Source: JAGIBJ01 sp032119595
Lineage (GTDB): Bacteria; Actinomycetota; Thermoleophilia; Solirubrobacterales; Solirubrobacteraceae
DNA: 63,518 nucleotides
Reading direction: 5' to 3'
NCBI GenBank assembly: GCA_032119595.1
Contig: JAUMBQ010000012.1
Location: forward strand, 1 to 63,518
Under the pieces are notes generated by a model, which saw only the letters and a program-made list of their open reading frames with translations, was not told where the DNA came from and did not search any database. The translations under genes were made by a program, and so were the position numbers. This document shows positions 33,850 to 42,431 of the stretch, piece by piece. Each line of letters begins with the position of its first letter. Position 1 is the first letter of the stretch.

Positions 33850-35655
33850 TCAGTCGGAGCGCGCTCCTCGGTACAGGGCCTCGAAATGCTCGGCGTGCGC
33901 CGTATAGACCACGTTGCGCTTGACCTTCATCGTCGGGGTCATCTCGCCATGGTCCTGCGTGAGGTCGCGATGGAGGACTCCGAAGCGCTTGACCTGCGCG
34001 ATGTTCGCCACCTTGGCGTTGGCCGCATCAACGACCTTTTGGATCTCAGCGATCGCGGCCTCATGCGTCGCGAGATCGGCCACAGACACGCCGGGCGCGC
34101 CGATGCTGTCGGCGAGCGCAGCCGCTTCGTCCGGGTCGAGCGTGATGAGCGCGGTGAGGAACGGCTTGCGGTCGCCGAAGAGCACACACTGCGACACCCA
34201 GCGGTGCTGGCGGATCAGATTCTCAAGATGCGAAGGCGCGATGTTCTTCCCGCTCGACGTGATGATGATGTCCTTCTTGCGGCCCGTGATCTTCAGGAAC
34301 CCATCGGAGTCCAGTTCGCCGAGGTCGCCCGAATGGAGCCAGCCGCCCGAGAGGTCTTTCGCGGTGGCCTCCTCGTTGTTCCAATAGGCCGTGAACACGT
34401 TCGGGCCGCGCATCAGCACCTCCCCGTCCTCGGCGATCTTGATCTCACAGCCTTCGATGGGTCGCCCGACGGTGCCGATGCGGTACTCGTCCGGTGCGTT
34501 GACGGCGGCCACGGCGGAGGTTTCGGTCATGCCGTACCCCTCGACGACCGGGATGCCAGCGGCGAAGAAGAAGTCGAGGATCTCGGGGTCGACCGGCGCG
34601 GCGCCGGTGATGCAGAGCTCAATCTCGCCGCCGAACAGATCGCGGATCTTGCTGAACACGAGCTTGTCGGCCAGGCGGTGCTGCACCTTCAGCAGCGGCG
34701 AGACCGACCGGCCCGCACGCTCGGCCTCGAGCACGCGGCGGCCGGTGGCGACGGCCCGGGTAAAGATCGCCGCCTTGGCGCCGCCAGCCTCGGCGCTGCG
34801 CGCGTGCGCGGCCGTGAAGATCTTCTCGAAGAGCCGCGGCACCGACGGCACCGTCGTCGGTTTGGCTTCCGCCAGTTCCTCCAGGAGCTTCTTGGGATCG
34901 CGCTGCCAGAAGATCAGCTCCACCCCGGCAGTCAGCGACAGCAGAGCGACGATGCGCGTCAGCACATGCGCGAGGGGCAGGAAGATGAAGAACCGCTCGT
35001 GGCCCTGCTGCGGGAGGCGCTTCAGCGTCATCGCGACGTCAGACGCGAGGTTGTCGTGCGTGAGCATCACGCCCTTTGGCAGGCCGGTCGTGCCCGACGT
35101 GTAGACGATCGTCGCCGGGTCCGAGGGGGCGACCGCAGCCGCACGCCGGTCGATCTCGGCGGCGTCGACGCCAGCGCCGCGCTCCTTCAGCGCCGCCATC
35201 GAAAGCACGTCGCCCGATGCGTCCTCAAAGGCAATGAGCGTGCGGAGATCGGTGAGCTGATCTGAGATCTGCTCGATCTTCCCGAGCTGCCCAGCGTCCT
35301 CGCAGAACAGCACGCTGAGCGTGGAGTCCTGGATGACGTGCTGGCATTCCTCTGGCGCGTTCGTCTGGTAGATCGGCACCACGATCGCTCCGACCGCGAG
35401 GATCGCCAGGTCGGCGATCACCCACTCCGCGCGCGTGGTCGACAGGATGCCGACGCGGTCGCCCGGCGAGACGCCGAGCCCGACAAGACCCTTGGCGACC
35501 GCTCGGACCTCGTCGGCGAGCTGCGTGTACGTGATCGACTTGCGACTCCCGCCTTCGTGGTACGTCAGCGCGGTGGCCGACGGGCGCGCGGGAGCGAGCC
35601 CGAGCTTGGCGACGCTCGCGGGGGTCGGGCTGGCGGGGCGGGTGGTGCTGGGCAC
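33850..35655 (-). CDS. Long-chain fatty acid-CoA ligase (FadD15-like)
   Basis: 601 residues from GTG 35655. ANL-family motifs: ATIVYTSGTTGLPKGVMLTH (A3), RLFEKIF and the helical cap, EGYGMTET (A5), WLHSGDLG (A7), GRKKDIIITSSGKNIAPSHL (A8). The length and motif order match FACS of the FadD15/AACS type. It activates fatty acids through acyl-AMP to acyl-CoA in the cytosol. It lies 67 bp downstream of a Rieske-protein gene on the same strand, possibly one operon. Upstream GTG at 35712 would add a polar tail and is less likely. Confidence 0.95.
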   Translation of the reverse strand: MPSTTRPASPTPASVAKLGLAPARPSATALTYHEGGSRKSITYTQLADEVRAVAKGLVGLGVSPGDRVGILSTTRAEWVIADLAILAVGAIVVPIYQTNAPEECQHVIQDSTLSVLFCEDAGQLGKIEQISDQLTDLRTLIAFEDASGDVLSMAALKERGAGVDAAEIDRRAAAVAPSDPATIVYTSGTTGLPKGVMLTHDNLASDVAMTLKRLPQQGHERFFIFLPLAHVLTRIVALLSLTAGVELIFWQRDPKKLLEELAEAKPTTVPSVPRLFEKIFTAAHARSAEAGGAKAAIFTRAVATGRRVLEAERAGRSVSPLLKVQHRLADKLVFSKIRDLFGGEIELCITGAAPVDPEILDFFFAAGIPVVEGYGMTETSAVAAVNAPDEYRIGTVGRPIEGCEIKIAEDGEVLMRGPNVFTAYWNNEEATAKDLSGGWLHSGDLGELDSDGFLKITGRKKDIIITSSGKNIAPSHLENLIRQHRWVSQCVLFGDRKPFLTALITLDPDEAAALADSIGAPGVSVADLATHEAAIAEIQKVVDAANAKVANIAQVKRFGVLHRDLTQDHGEMTPTMKVKRNVVYTAHAEHFEALYRGARSD

Positions 35656-35722
35656 TGAGGGATCCTGGGCTAGGGGCCGGGGTGACTCCCAGCGTGCCAC
35701 ATCCGAACCCACTCCCGGCGAC

Positions 35723-36073
35723 CTACGCCTCGAGGAACAACACGCCGTCGCGCTCGATCACCGGGTAGCTCTTGAGCGCCATGCGGCCCACGGTGTTCTT
35801 GAAGATGCCGGCCACGGGCTTGAACGCGCCCTGGGGGCCGCGGGTCATCGCGCCCGTCTTCACGTCGAAACGTGCGGCGTGCAGCGGGCATTCCACGCAG
35901 CCGTCCTCGGCGACGTGACCCTTGGCCAGGTCGCCGCGAAGGTGCCGACAGATCGGGCTGATGGCGAACGGCACGCCCTCTGAGAGCCCGACTGCGAGGC
36001 GTCCCTTGGAGGACTCGACGGACGTCACGCCTGTCTCGGGAATTTCGGTGAGGGCCAACAAACGCTCTGACAT
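35723..36073 (-). CDS. Rieske [2Fe-2S] ferredoxin-like protein
   Basis: 116 residues from ATG 36073. The Rieske cluster ligands are Cys42-x-His44 (ICRHLRGDLA) and Cys62-x2-His65 (CVECPLHAARFD). A size near 110 residues and no membrane anchor match soluble NirD- or biphenyl dioxygenase-type ferredoxins (KGHVAEDGC, then FDVKTGAM). It transfers electrons to an oxygenase or reductase. The neighbouring acyl-CoA ligase suggests a lipid-related pathway. It is divergent from the nuclease-like pair with only 22 bp between starts. Confidence 0.92.
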   Translation of the reverse strand: MSERLLALTEIPETGVTSVESSKGRLAVGLSEGVPFAISPICRHLRGDLAKGHVAEDGCVECPLHAARFDVKTGAMTRGPQGAFKPVAGIFKNTVGRMALKSYPVIERDGVLFLEA

Positions 36074-36095
36074 GCGGAGACTCTAATGGTGCATA

Positions 36096-37148
36096 GTGCG
36101 CTCCGTGACGGCTCGGCCACTCCTCCTCACTCTGATTCCCCTGCTCGTGCTGGGCTTGGCGGCCGACGGGCGGGCCGCGCCCCGCCGCGCGGGGGCCGCC
36201 ACGCTCGTGTCGGTCGATGGTCCGGCGCGGCTGACCGTCAAGACCAAGAGCGGCAAGCTGCGGATCCGGCTGTTCTCTATTGACACGCCACAGGTCGGCG
36301 AGTGCGGTGCGCCAGAGAGCATCGCGGCGCTGAAAAAGCTCGCCAAACGCGGCAAGGGGCGCTTCCGCTACGAGCTGCTTGACGGCGGCACGCGCGACTT
36401 TGAGCGTGACGCCGAGGGCCGCTATCTGGCGTTCCTGGCGCCGCCCGGGCAGGACGGGTTCTTCAGCGGCCTCGGGCAGGACCTGGTCGACACCGAATGG
36501 GCCCGCAACGGCGACGCGCTCGCGCTGACCCAGCCCCCGATCACGCACGGCGACCTCACGGTCGGCGGCGCGGGCGCGGGTTTCGGATCGTCACGAACAC
36601 CGCGTGGCGTGTGGGCGCTGTGCGGCGGACGCATGCATCTGCCCGCCAGCCAGCCGGTCCCCTCCCACGCTCCGGCCACGTGGGCCATCACCGCCGATGG
36701 CGTCACTGAGTCGATCGGACCCCTTGCGCTGAGCCCCACCCTGTCGCCGTCGACCAACCTGACCGTCGCGCAGGTGGCCGCGCTCGCGCCGGTCGAGCTT
36801 TATGACGTGGGTGGGTCGCAGTGCCGGGCCTCAGTGCCGAGTCTGCAGCTCGTCCTGTCGGCGGCGACGCCCGGGAAGCAGCCTTGTGGAAGTGCTGAGG
36901 TGTTCGCCGTGGTCACCAGCGGCCCAGGCGCTGCGGCCACGACGCAGGGCGTCGGCGTGGGCTCGTCGGCGAGCGCCGCCAAGGCCGCGTTTCCGCGGCT
37001 GGCTGGTGGCACCGATGGCGAGGACGGCGGGCTCCGTTTGACCGGCGCGGACGCGCTGCCGTGGGCGTGGCAGACGCAGGCCGGCGTCGACGAGCGCACC
37101 GGCACTATCGACGGCTTCTATACCTCGGCCGGACCGGACGGCGACTGA
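36096..37148 (+). CDS. Secreted thermonuclease-like protein, probably inactive (paralogue 1)
   Basis: 350 residues; GTG at 36096 or 36105. Signal peptide about 1-28. Residues about 33-140 follow the staphylococcal nuclease pattern: KLRIRLFSIDTPQVGECG, then EAR-type FERDAEGRYLAFL and SGLGQDLVDTEWARNGDAL. In nuclease numbering Arg35 and Arg87 are present, but Glu43 is Gln (DTPQ). A C-terminal domain of about 180 residues with GVWALCGGRMHLP and two Cys is unknown. It is followed after one base by a paralogue, and the two are surely cotranscribed. It was probably repurposed for binding. Confidence 0.7.
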   Translation: MRSVTARPLLLTLIPLLVLGLAADGRAAPRRAGAATLVSVDGPARLTVKTKSGKLRIRLFSIDTPQVGECGAPESIAALKKLAKRGKGRFRYELLDGGTRDFERDAEGRYLAFLAPPGQDGFFSGLGQDLVDTEWARNGDALALTQPPITHGDLTVGGAGAGFGSSRTPRGVWALCGGRMHLPASQPVPSHAPATWAITADGVTESIGPLALSPTLSPSTNLTVAQVAALAPVELYDVGGSQCRASVPSLQLVLSAATPGKQPCGSAEVFAVVTSGPGAAATTQGVGVGSSASAAKAAFPRLAGGTDGEDGGLRLTGADALPWAWQTQAGVDERTGTIDGFYTSAGPDGD

Positions 37149-37149
37149 G

Positions 37150-38205
37150 ATGCTCGTCTCACCACTTCCCCGCTCCGCTGCCATCGCGGCGACCATGCTT
37201 GCCATCGCGGCTGCGGCCGCCCCTGCCGCCCAGGCAGCGCCGCTGCGCTCGCTCGGCACCGCCACGGTCAAGTCCGTCGACGGCCCGGGGCAGCTCACGA
37301 TCACGGTTGGGCGACGCACGCTGCCAGTACAGCTGCCCTTCGTCGACTTGCCGCGCGCCGGCGAGTGCGGCGCCGTCGAGACAACCGCCGCGCTCAGCGG
37401 GTTTGTGCGACGGGCACCACGCAAACTGAACTACGCGCTGCTCAAGACGAAGACCGGCTTCGAGCGCGACGCGAGCGGCCGGTTCATGACGATCCTCGGC
37501 TACCGCGGCAGCCGCAGCCTGCGTGACCTCGGTGACGACCTCCTGCGGGCCGGCTGGGGCCGCAGCGGCGATCCGTCGACCGGCAACGATCTCGCCCCTA
37601 CGCACGGCGCCGTATCGGACAACGCCATCTGGACCGACGGCGGGAGCGACGGGGTCAGCCCCGGCAAGCGCGCGGGCGTCTGGGCGCTCTGCGGTGGACG
37701 CGTGCATCTGCCGCTGGGCGAGCCCGCTCCGGCCAGCAGCGCGCCCGTTTGGAACGTCGACGAGTTCGGGATCGCGAAGTCGATCGGTCCGCTCGCGCTT
37801 TCCGCCACGCTCACGCCGACGGGCAGTCTCACGCTCGGCCGGCTGGCCGAGACGGCGCCCGTCGAGTACACCCACTGGTACTTCGGGTGCAAGGCGTCGA
37901 TCCCGAGCTTGCAGCTGGAAGCCTGGTCTACCCGCTCCTCGAGACCGTGCGCCCAAGCGCACGTGCTCCTGCTGCGCCCCGCCGGCCCCGATCCGGCCCG
38001 GCTGAGCCGCGGTGGCGGCGTCGGCTTGCCGGTCAAACAAACGCAGGCCGGCTATCCGCTGCTGGACCTCGACAACCCGTTCGGTTGGCTCTCGGGCGGC
38101 CGCCGCCAGTGGGCCTGGCAAGTGGCTGCCGACACCAACGAGCAGGAGAACTCGGTCGTGACCGACCTCCTCACCTACCAAGAGGCGCTGATGCCCGAAA
38201 GCTGA
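37150..38205 (+). CDS. Secreted thermonuclease-like protein, probably inactive (paralogue 2)
   Basis: 351 residues from ATG 37150, one base after the stop of paralogue 1. Signal peptide 1-30. The same layout is seen: TLPVQLPFVDLPRAGECG, FERDASGRFMTIL, SLRDLGDDLLRAGWGRSG, then the shared GVWALCGGRVHLP segment and IPSLQLEAW. Here Arg35 is Gln and Glu43 is Arg, so two of three catalytic residues are lost; Arg87 is kept. The C-terminal domain is also related to paralogue 1 (SIGPLALSATLTPTG against SIGPLALSPTLSPST). A secreted binding protein is more likely than a nuclease. Confidence 0.7.
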   Translation: MLVSPLPRSAAIAATMLAIAAAAAPAAQAAPLRSLGTATVKSVDGPGQLTITVGRRTLPVQLPFVDLPRAGECGAVETTAALSGFVRRAPRKLNYALLKTKTGFERDASGRFMTILGYRGSRSLRDLGDDLLRAGWGRSGDPSTGNDLAPTHGAVSDNAIWTDGGSDGVSPGKRAGVWALCGGRVHLPLGEPAPASSAPVWNVDEFGIAKSIGPLALSATLTPTGSLTLGRLAETAPVEYTHWYFGCKASIPSLQLEAWSTRSSRPCAQAHVLLLRPAGPDPARLSRGGGVGLPVKQTQAGYPLLDLDNPFGWLSGGRRQWAWQVAADTNEQENSVVTDLLTYQEALMPES

Positions 38206-38271
38206 TCCCTGGCCGTCGGGCTCGGGTGTCTCTGCGTCGAGCACATGGACAGGGCTGTCAAGATGGTCGAC

Positions 38272-38793
38272 ATGTCCTCCGGCGTCACTTCGATCCACGA
38301 GCTCAGCTACCAGAGCAACCGCGGAGAGCTCGTATCGCTCTCGCAGTTCGCCGGGCATCCGCTGCTGATCGTCAACACGGCGACCAAGTGTGGCCTGGCG
38401 CCGCAGCTGCGCTCCCTCGAGAAGCTCCATCAGGAGTACGGCCCGCAAGGACTCGTGGTGATCGGTTTCCCTTGCGGCCAGTTCGCCAACCAAGAGCCCG
38501 GCGACGACGAACAGATCGCGCAGGCGTGTGACCTGAACTACGGCGTGACGTTCCCCCTCGCCTCCAAGATCGACGTCAACGGCGCCGACACCGACCCGGT
38601 CTTCACCTTCCTCAAGAGCTTTGGCTCGAGCCGCTTCGGCTCCCGCATCAAGTGGAACTTCACGAAGTTCCTTGTGTCGCCAGACGGCACGGAAGTCAAG
38701 CGTGTCGCGCCGCAGTCCAGCCCCAAGCAGCTCGTGCCGCAGATCAAGGAGTGGCTCCCGCAGACGGCGACCGACGCCGCCCGGACCACCTGA
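38272..38793 (+). CDS. Glutathione peroxidase-family (Cys type) thiol peroxidase
   Basis: 173 residues from ATG 38272; in-frame ATG at 38245 and 38263 would add a few residues. The active site is complete: peroxidatic Cys40 (VNTATKCGL), Gln74 (NQEPG), Trp128 and Asn129 (KWNFTKFLV). GFPCGQFANQEPG is the family's second signature. In bacteria lacking glutathione these enzymes reduce peroxides using thioredoxin. It is cytosolic with no signal peptide. The next gene encodes a lipoprotein and begins 10 bp later. Confidence 0.93.
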   Translation: MSSGVTSIHELSYQSNRGELVSLSQFAGHPLLIVNTATKCGLAPQLRSLEKLHQEYGPQGLVVIGFPCGQFANQEPGDDEQIAQACDLNYGVTFPLASKIDVNGADTDPVFTFLKSFGSSRFGSRIKWNFTKFLVSPDGTEVKRVAPQSSPKQLVPQIKEWLPQTATDAARTT

Positions 38794-38803
38794 AACGCCG
38801 CTG

Positions 38804-39667
38804 ATGGCGAGCGTCTCCTACGGCGTCGTGGCGCTCGCCGCGGCGCTCTTGCTTGCCGGGTGTGGTTCGGACGGAATCTCCCCCGGGGTGCGGCCCACGG
38901 CCGCGAAGCCGACCTCCCAGGCTAGGCCGACCTCGCCCTCGGCGGCGTCGATCGCCCGGGAGCACGACGCGATGCCTGTGATCGCTGAGCAGGAATCGGG
39001 GCAGCGCTCTCCCGACCGGTCCGGCGGCGCATCTCCCGCACCGGCGGAGAGGAGCGTCTCAGCAAGAAGCTTGCTCGATTCCGGCAGCCCCAGCGGCGAA
39101 GGCAACGTTACGGCGCTCGACTGGCGGCTCGACCAAGTGAGCGTCACCTCCGAAGGGGCCGCGCTACGCGACGTGAAGATCACGTGGACGGCGGGCGCCG
39201 ACTTCGTCGCACCCGCCGCGTCGCGGGTGCCGGTGAAGCTCGGGCTGCTGATCTACACCACCTACGACGATCCGTCGGTCGAACATCGCGAGGTGTTGCA
39301 CAACGTGGCTGGAGCCACGTACCACGAGGCCTACGTAGAGGTCACGCCGCACGGCCCAGGCGATCGACTCCTCCTGCGCGGCACCCACGGAGCGTCGGCG
39401 ATGCGAGGTGAGATCAAGACCGGCCCCCGCCCCACACTCTCGCTGACCGGACTACCGACAGGTCTGCAGGACTTCTCATTCGATACCTACGGACAGGTCG
39501 GACCGCGCCTGCTCGCCACGCGCGGCGCGTGTCGCAAAGGGGGCGCCACCGAGCGCATCAGCGTGACCGGCCACTACGCCGACGCCGCATCATTCGAGAC
39601 GAAGGCGACGGGCGACCAGCCCATCGTCTGCCCGCCCGCAGAGTTTCAGACGCCTGCCGACCGGTAA
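38804..39667 (+). CDS. Lipoprotein of unknown function
   Basis: 287 residues from ATG 38804. The lipobox LLLAGC is at the end of a short signal peptide, so the mature protein starts with lipidated Cys20. A Ser/Pro/Ala-rich disordered linker (about 25-100) leads to a beta domain with LIYTTYDDPSVEH, PHGPGDRLLLRGTHGA and a C-terminal Cys pair (RGACRKGG; VCPPAEF). It is 10 bp after the glutathione peroxidase gene and is probably cotranscribed. No known domain is recognised. Confidence 0.7.
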   Translation: MASVSYGVVALAAALLLAGCGSDGISPGVRPTAAKPTSQARPTSPSAASIAREHDAMPVIAEQESGQRSPDRSGGASPAPAERSVSARSLLDSGSPSGEGNVTALDWRLDQVSVTSEGAALRDVKITWTAGADFVAPAASRVPVKLGLLIYTTYDDPSVEHREVLHNVAGATYHEAYVEVTPHGPGDRLLLRGTHGASAMRGEIKTGPRPTLSLTGLPTGLQDFSFDTYGQVGPRLLATRGACRKGGATERISVTGHYADAASFETKATGDQPIVCPPAEFQTPADR

Positions 39668-39733
39668 CCCGCGCCTAAATGACTGCGACCTTACCGCGGC
39701 CTGACTGCTACCTGACCGCATTTGCTGTCGCAA

Positions 39734-39749
39734 CTGGGAGTTTTCCCAG
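39734..39749. other. Small perfect hairpin upstream of the DUF11-like gene
   Basis: CTGGGA (39734-39739) and TCCCAG (39744-39749) with loop GTTT. It may be part of the leader or promoter area of the gene at 39949; no T-run follows. Confidence 0.3.
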
Positions 39750-39948
39750 GCTGTCATGGGGAAAGTGAAACGTACACCTACGACCACTTCAATAACGCCG
39801 TTCTAGTGAGCGAATGGCCTGGTACGTTGCGTTTCGCGTGCGTACTCCCTTTGGGGGACGCTGCGGCGCCGGGCTCGCCAAGGCCCGGTGGCACGACTGG
39901 TCGCGTCCTCCGCGCTGACCGGTGCATCAAACGGAAGGTCCCCAGTCC

Positions 39949-41793
39949 ATGTCTCTGTCCATTCCCACCGGCGCCACTCGCGCCGGTGTTCTCGCGCTTG
40001 CCTGCGCGGCCTTGTTCGCTCCGGCGACGGCTGCGGCCAACGGCCAGCAGCTCAGCGGAGCCATCTTCACGAGCGAACTCGACGCGAGCGTGTTCGGCAC
40101 CGACTACTCGACCTACCCCGCAATGACGGCCCCGGCGAACTGCACGGCCGTGAACGCCAACCTCTATGAGGACAAGCGCGCGGTCTACCTCGGCGGCGGC
40201 CCGGGTAACGGTCAAAACAACAACCTCCCCGACGGCGACTACTTCGTGAAGGTGACCGAGCCCAGCTCCGGGACCGGCGAGACCGACCTCGGTACCAGCG
40301 TCGGCACCCCCACGCCCCAGCCGGCCGTGGTCGTCGGTGGACTCTTCCAGTACTGCTACCAGGTGTGGTCACTCGTCCGTCAGAACGCCGCCGCTGACCC
40401 GGGCTTCGCCGACACCGCCAACGCGGGCGGCCAGTACAAGGTCTACATCTCGACCGAGTCGGACTTCCCGAACGATGAATCCAAGACCGACAGCTTCAAG
40501 GTCGACACCGCGGCGCCGCCCGTGCCACAGTCGCCGCTGACGATCGCCAAGACCGTCGATCCGTCGTGGACGCGCGCCTTTGACTGGAGCCTTACCAAGA
40601 CGCTTGTCGGCGATGCCGTTCAATACCCCACCGGCTCGACGACCGCGCTGAACTACGCGGTGGTGGCCACGAAGTCGGCGCCGACCGACACCTACGAGGT
40701 CGGCGGCACAATCAGCGTGAGCAACCCCAACGCCACCGGCGACGCCACCGGCGTGACGGTGTCTGAGGATGGCCTCGGCGACCCGGGTGCGACCTGCACC
40801 ATCGACGGTGACTCCAGCGCCTACACCGGTGCGACGATCGCAGCCGGCGCGACGCTCGAACTCTCGTACACCTGCGCCTATAGCGCGGCCCCGACGGTAG
40901 CCGAGGACGCCAACGACGCGAGCGTCACGTGGGACAAGCTGTTCTCCGACGCGACGGAGTCAGACGACACCAGCGCCAGCACGACCTCGGCGACCTTCTC
41001 GTTCGCCACCGACCCGAACACGGTCATCGATGACTGCTCGACGGTCACCGACGCGTTCAACGGAGCTCCCGCGACGACGCTCGGCACGCCGTGCGCAACG
41101 ACGACCTACAACTACACACAGACCGTTCCGGTCACCACGAACCTGTGCGTTGTGTTTGGCAACGCCGCTTCGGCCGTCGAGTCGACAACCTCGGCGACGA
41201 GCACTTCGTCGGCGTCGGTCACGATCTGCGGCCGGCAGGTCGGCGGTTTGACCATCGGCTTCTGGCAGAACAACAACGGCCAGGCGCTGATCAACGGCAA
41301 CTGCCCGGCCGTGCGCGACACGCTCGTGAGCACGCTCGTCAACGTGGCGAACGCGAGCAAGCTGCCTACGATTACCGCGGCCACGAGCTGCGTCAAGAAC
41401 AACAAGGGCGTGACGCCGCTCGCCACCGCCATCTACGACGTGGTCAAGCTGGCAAACGCCAGCGGTGCTTCCATGGAAGCGATGCTGCGTGCTCAGATCA
41501 TGGCCACGACGTTGAGCACCCATTTCAGCCCCACGCTCGGCGCCGCCAAAATCGCACTCGCCAAGATCTGCACCGCGGTCGGCACCTGCGTTACCGGAGT
41601 GGGCCCGTTCTACACGCTCGCCACCGTCGGGACCGCGTTCGCGACCCCGAACGCCGGTGAGTCGGTCAACACCCTCATCAGCACGGTCGCGAACAAGAGC
41701 TGGGCGCTGGCCAGCGTGACGAAGACGACGCAGGAAGTGTGGAAGAACGTCTTCGACACCCTGAACAACAACAAGGCGACCATCACCTTGTAA
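39949..41793 (+). CDS. Large secreted protein with DUF11-like strands and a GFWxNNNGQ domain
   Basis: 614 residues from ATG 39949, with GGAAGG upstream. Signal peptide 1-29. Residues 30-200 are a beta domain (GAIFTSELDASVFGTDYSTY). Residues about 210-400 are Thr/Ser-rich strands of the DUF11 or TasA-like kind with CTIDGDSSAYTGATIAAG. The C-terminal 190 residues form a helical domain opening with LTIGFWQNNNGQALING and bearing three Cys; similar GFW-NGQ domains occur in other actinobacterial secreted proteins. A strong terminator follows. It is probably a surface or matrix protein. Confidence 0.85.
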   Translation: MSLSIPTGATRAGVLALACAALFAPATAAANGQQLSGAIFTSELDASVFGTDYSTYPAMTAPANCTAVNANLYEDKRAVYLGGGPGNGQNNNLPDGDYFVKVTEPSSGTGETDLGTSVGTPTPQPAVVVGGLFQYCYQVWSLVRQNAAADPGFADTANAGGQYKVYISTESDFPNDESKTDSFKVDTAAPPVPQSPLTIAKTVDPSWTRAFDWSLTKTLVGDAVQYPTGSTTALNYAVVATKSAPTDTYEVGGTISVSNPNATGDATGVTVSEDGLGDPGATCTIDGDSSAYTGATIAAGATLELSYTCAYSAAPTVAEDANDASVTWDKLFSDATESDDTSASTTSATFSFATDPNTVIDDCSTVTDAFNGAPATTLGTPCATTTYNYTQTVPVTTNLCVVFGNAASAVESTTSATSTSSASVTICGRQVGGLTIGFWQNNNGQALINGNCPAVRDTLVSTLVNVANASKLPTITAATSCVKNNKGVTPLATAIYDVVKLANASGASMEAMLRAQIMATTLSTHFSPTLGAAKIALAKICTAVGTCVTGVGPFYTLATVGTAFATPNAGESVNTLISTVANKSWALASVTKTTQEVWKNVFDTLNNNKATITL

Positions 41794-41818
41794 CAACCGG
41801 TCGTTCACCGACCCCACA

Positions 41819-41846
41819 CTGAGGCCCCGCGCAAGCGGGGCCTCAG
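41819..41846 (+). terminator. Intrinsic terminator (12-bp stem)
   Basis: CTGAGGCCCCGC (41819-41830), loop GCAA, GCGGGGCCTCAG (41835-41846), then TTCGTTCT. It lies 26 bp after the stop at 41793. Confidence 0.9.
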
Positions 41847-41905
41847 TTCGTTCTACGCCGGCTGGAAAGGACGGGCGGCAAGGTGGTGGACCGCCTTGCG
41901 CGCAG

Positions 41906-42391
41906 TCAGTATTCGCCCTTGATCACGAAGTACGACCCGCGGATCGTGCCGGCGAGCTTGGACTTCTGGCGGGCGAACTTGAATCGGTCCGCCAGCTCGG
42001 TCGGGATGTCCATCCCGTCTGAGAGCTTGAATCCGACCGCGCGCTTGGGCTTGTCGCCGTCGGTCGTGTACATCACGTTGATCGACAGCCCGCTTTCGTA
42101 GAACACGTACGCCATGCGGATGTTCTCCACCTGAAAGGCCGTTGCCTCAAGTGGCGGCGAGTCGATGACGAGCTCGCGCTCCTCCGCGAGGATCTTCGTC
42201 ACCCACGCGATCGCCTCCTGACCCGCGGCGCTCGCTGCTGGCACGACGGTAAACACGTGGTCGTACTTGTTCTTGAAGTACCGAGCCTCGTTGGCCCGGA
42301 GGCCGGCCAGGGCAGCGGCGACGGGCGACGACTCAACGCCGACCGTCGACACGGTTGCGAAATCCACGGTGTAGGACACGATGGGCTCCAC
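41906..42391 (-). CDS. Hypothetical protein
   Basis: 161 residues from ATG 42391, with no signal peptide. It is mixed alpha/beta: MEPIVSYTVDFATVSTVGV at the start, ALAGLRANEARYFKNKYDHV, and GTIRGSYFVIKGEY at the end. It has good codon bias, so it is a real gene. No domain is recognised. It is followed on the left by the terminator of the convergent secreted-protein gene. Upstream to the right is the start of a same-strand region with a large secreted protein gene ending 41 bp away. Confidence 0.7.
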   Translation of the reverse strand: MEPIVSYTVDFATVSTVGVESSPVAAALAGLRANEARYFKNKYDHVFTVVPAASAAGQEAIAWVTKILAEERELVIDSPPLEATAFQVENIRMAYVFYESGLSINVMYTTDGDKPKRAVGFKLSDGMDIPTELADRFKFARQKSKLAGTIRGSYFVIKGEY

Positions 42392-42431
42392 GGTAGCGAG
42401 CAGGGGTAGGGACGTCTCGGGCGGCAGAAAC

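Noticed and set aside
33427..35265. 612-codon open frame on the plus strand
   Set aside because: Overlaps the dipeptidase end and the ligase antisense; the ligase is unmistakable.
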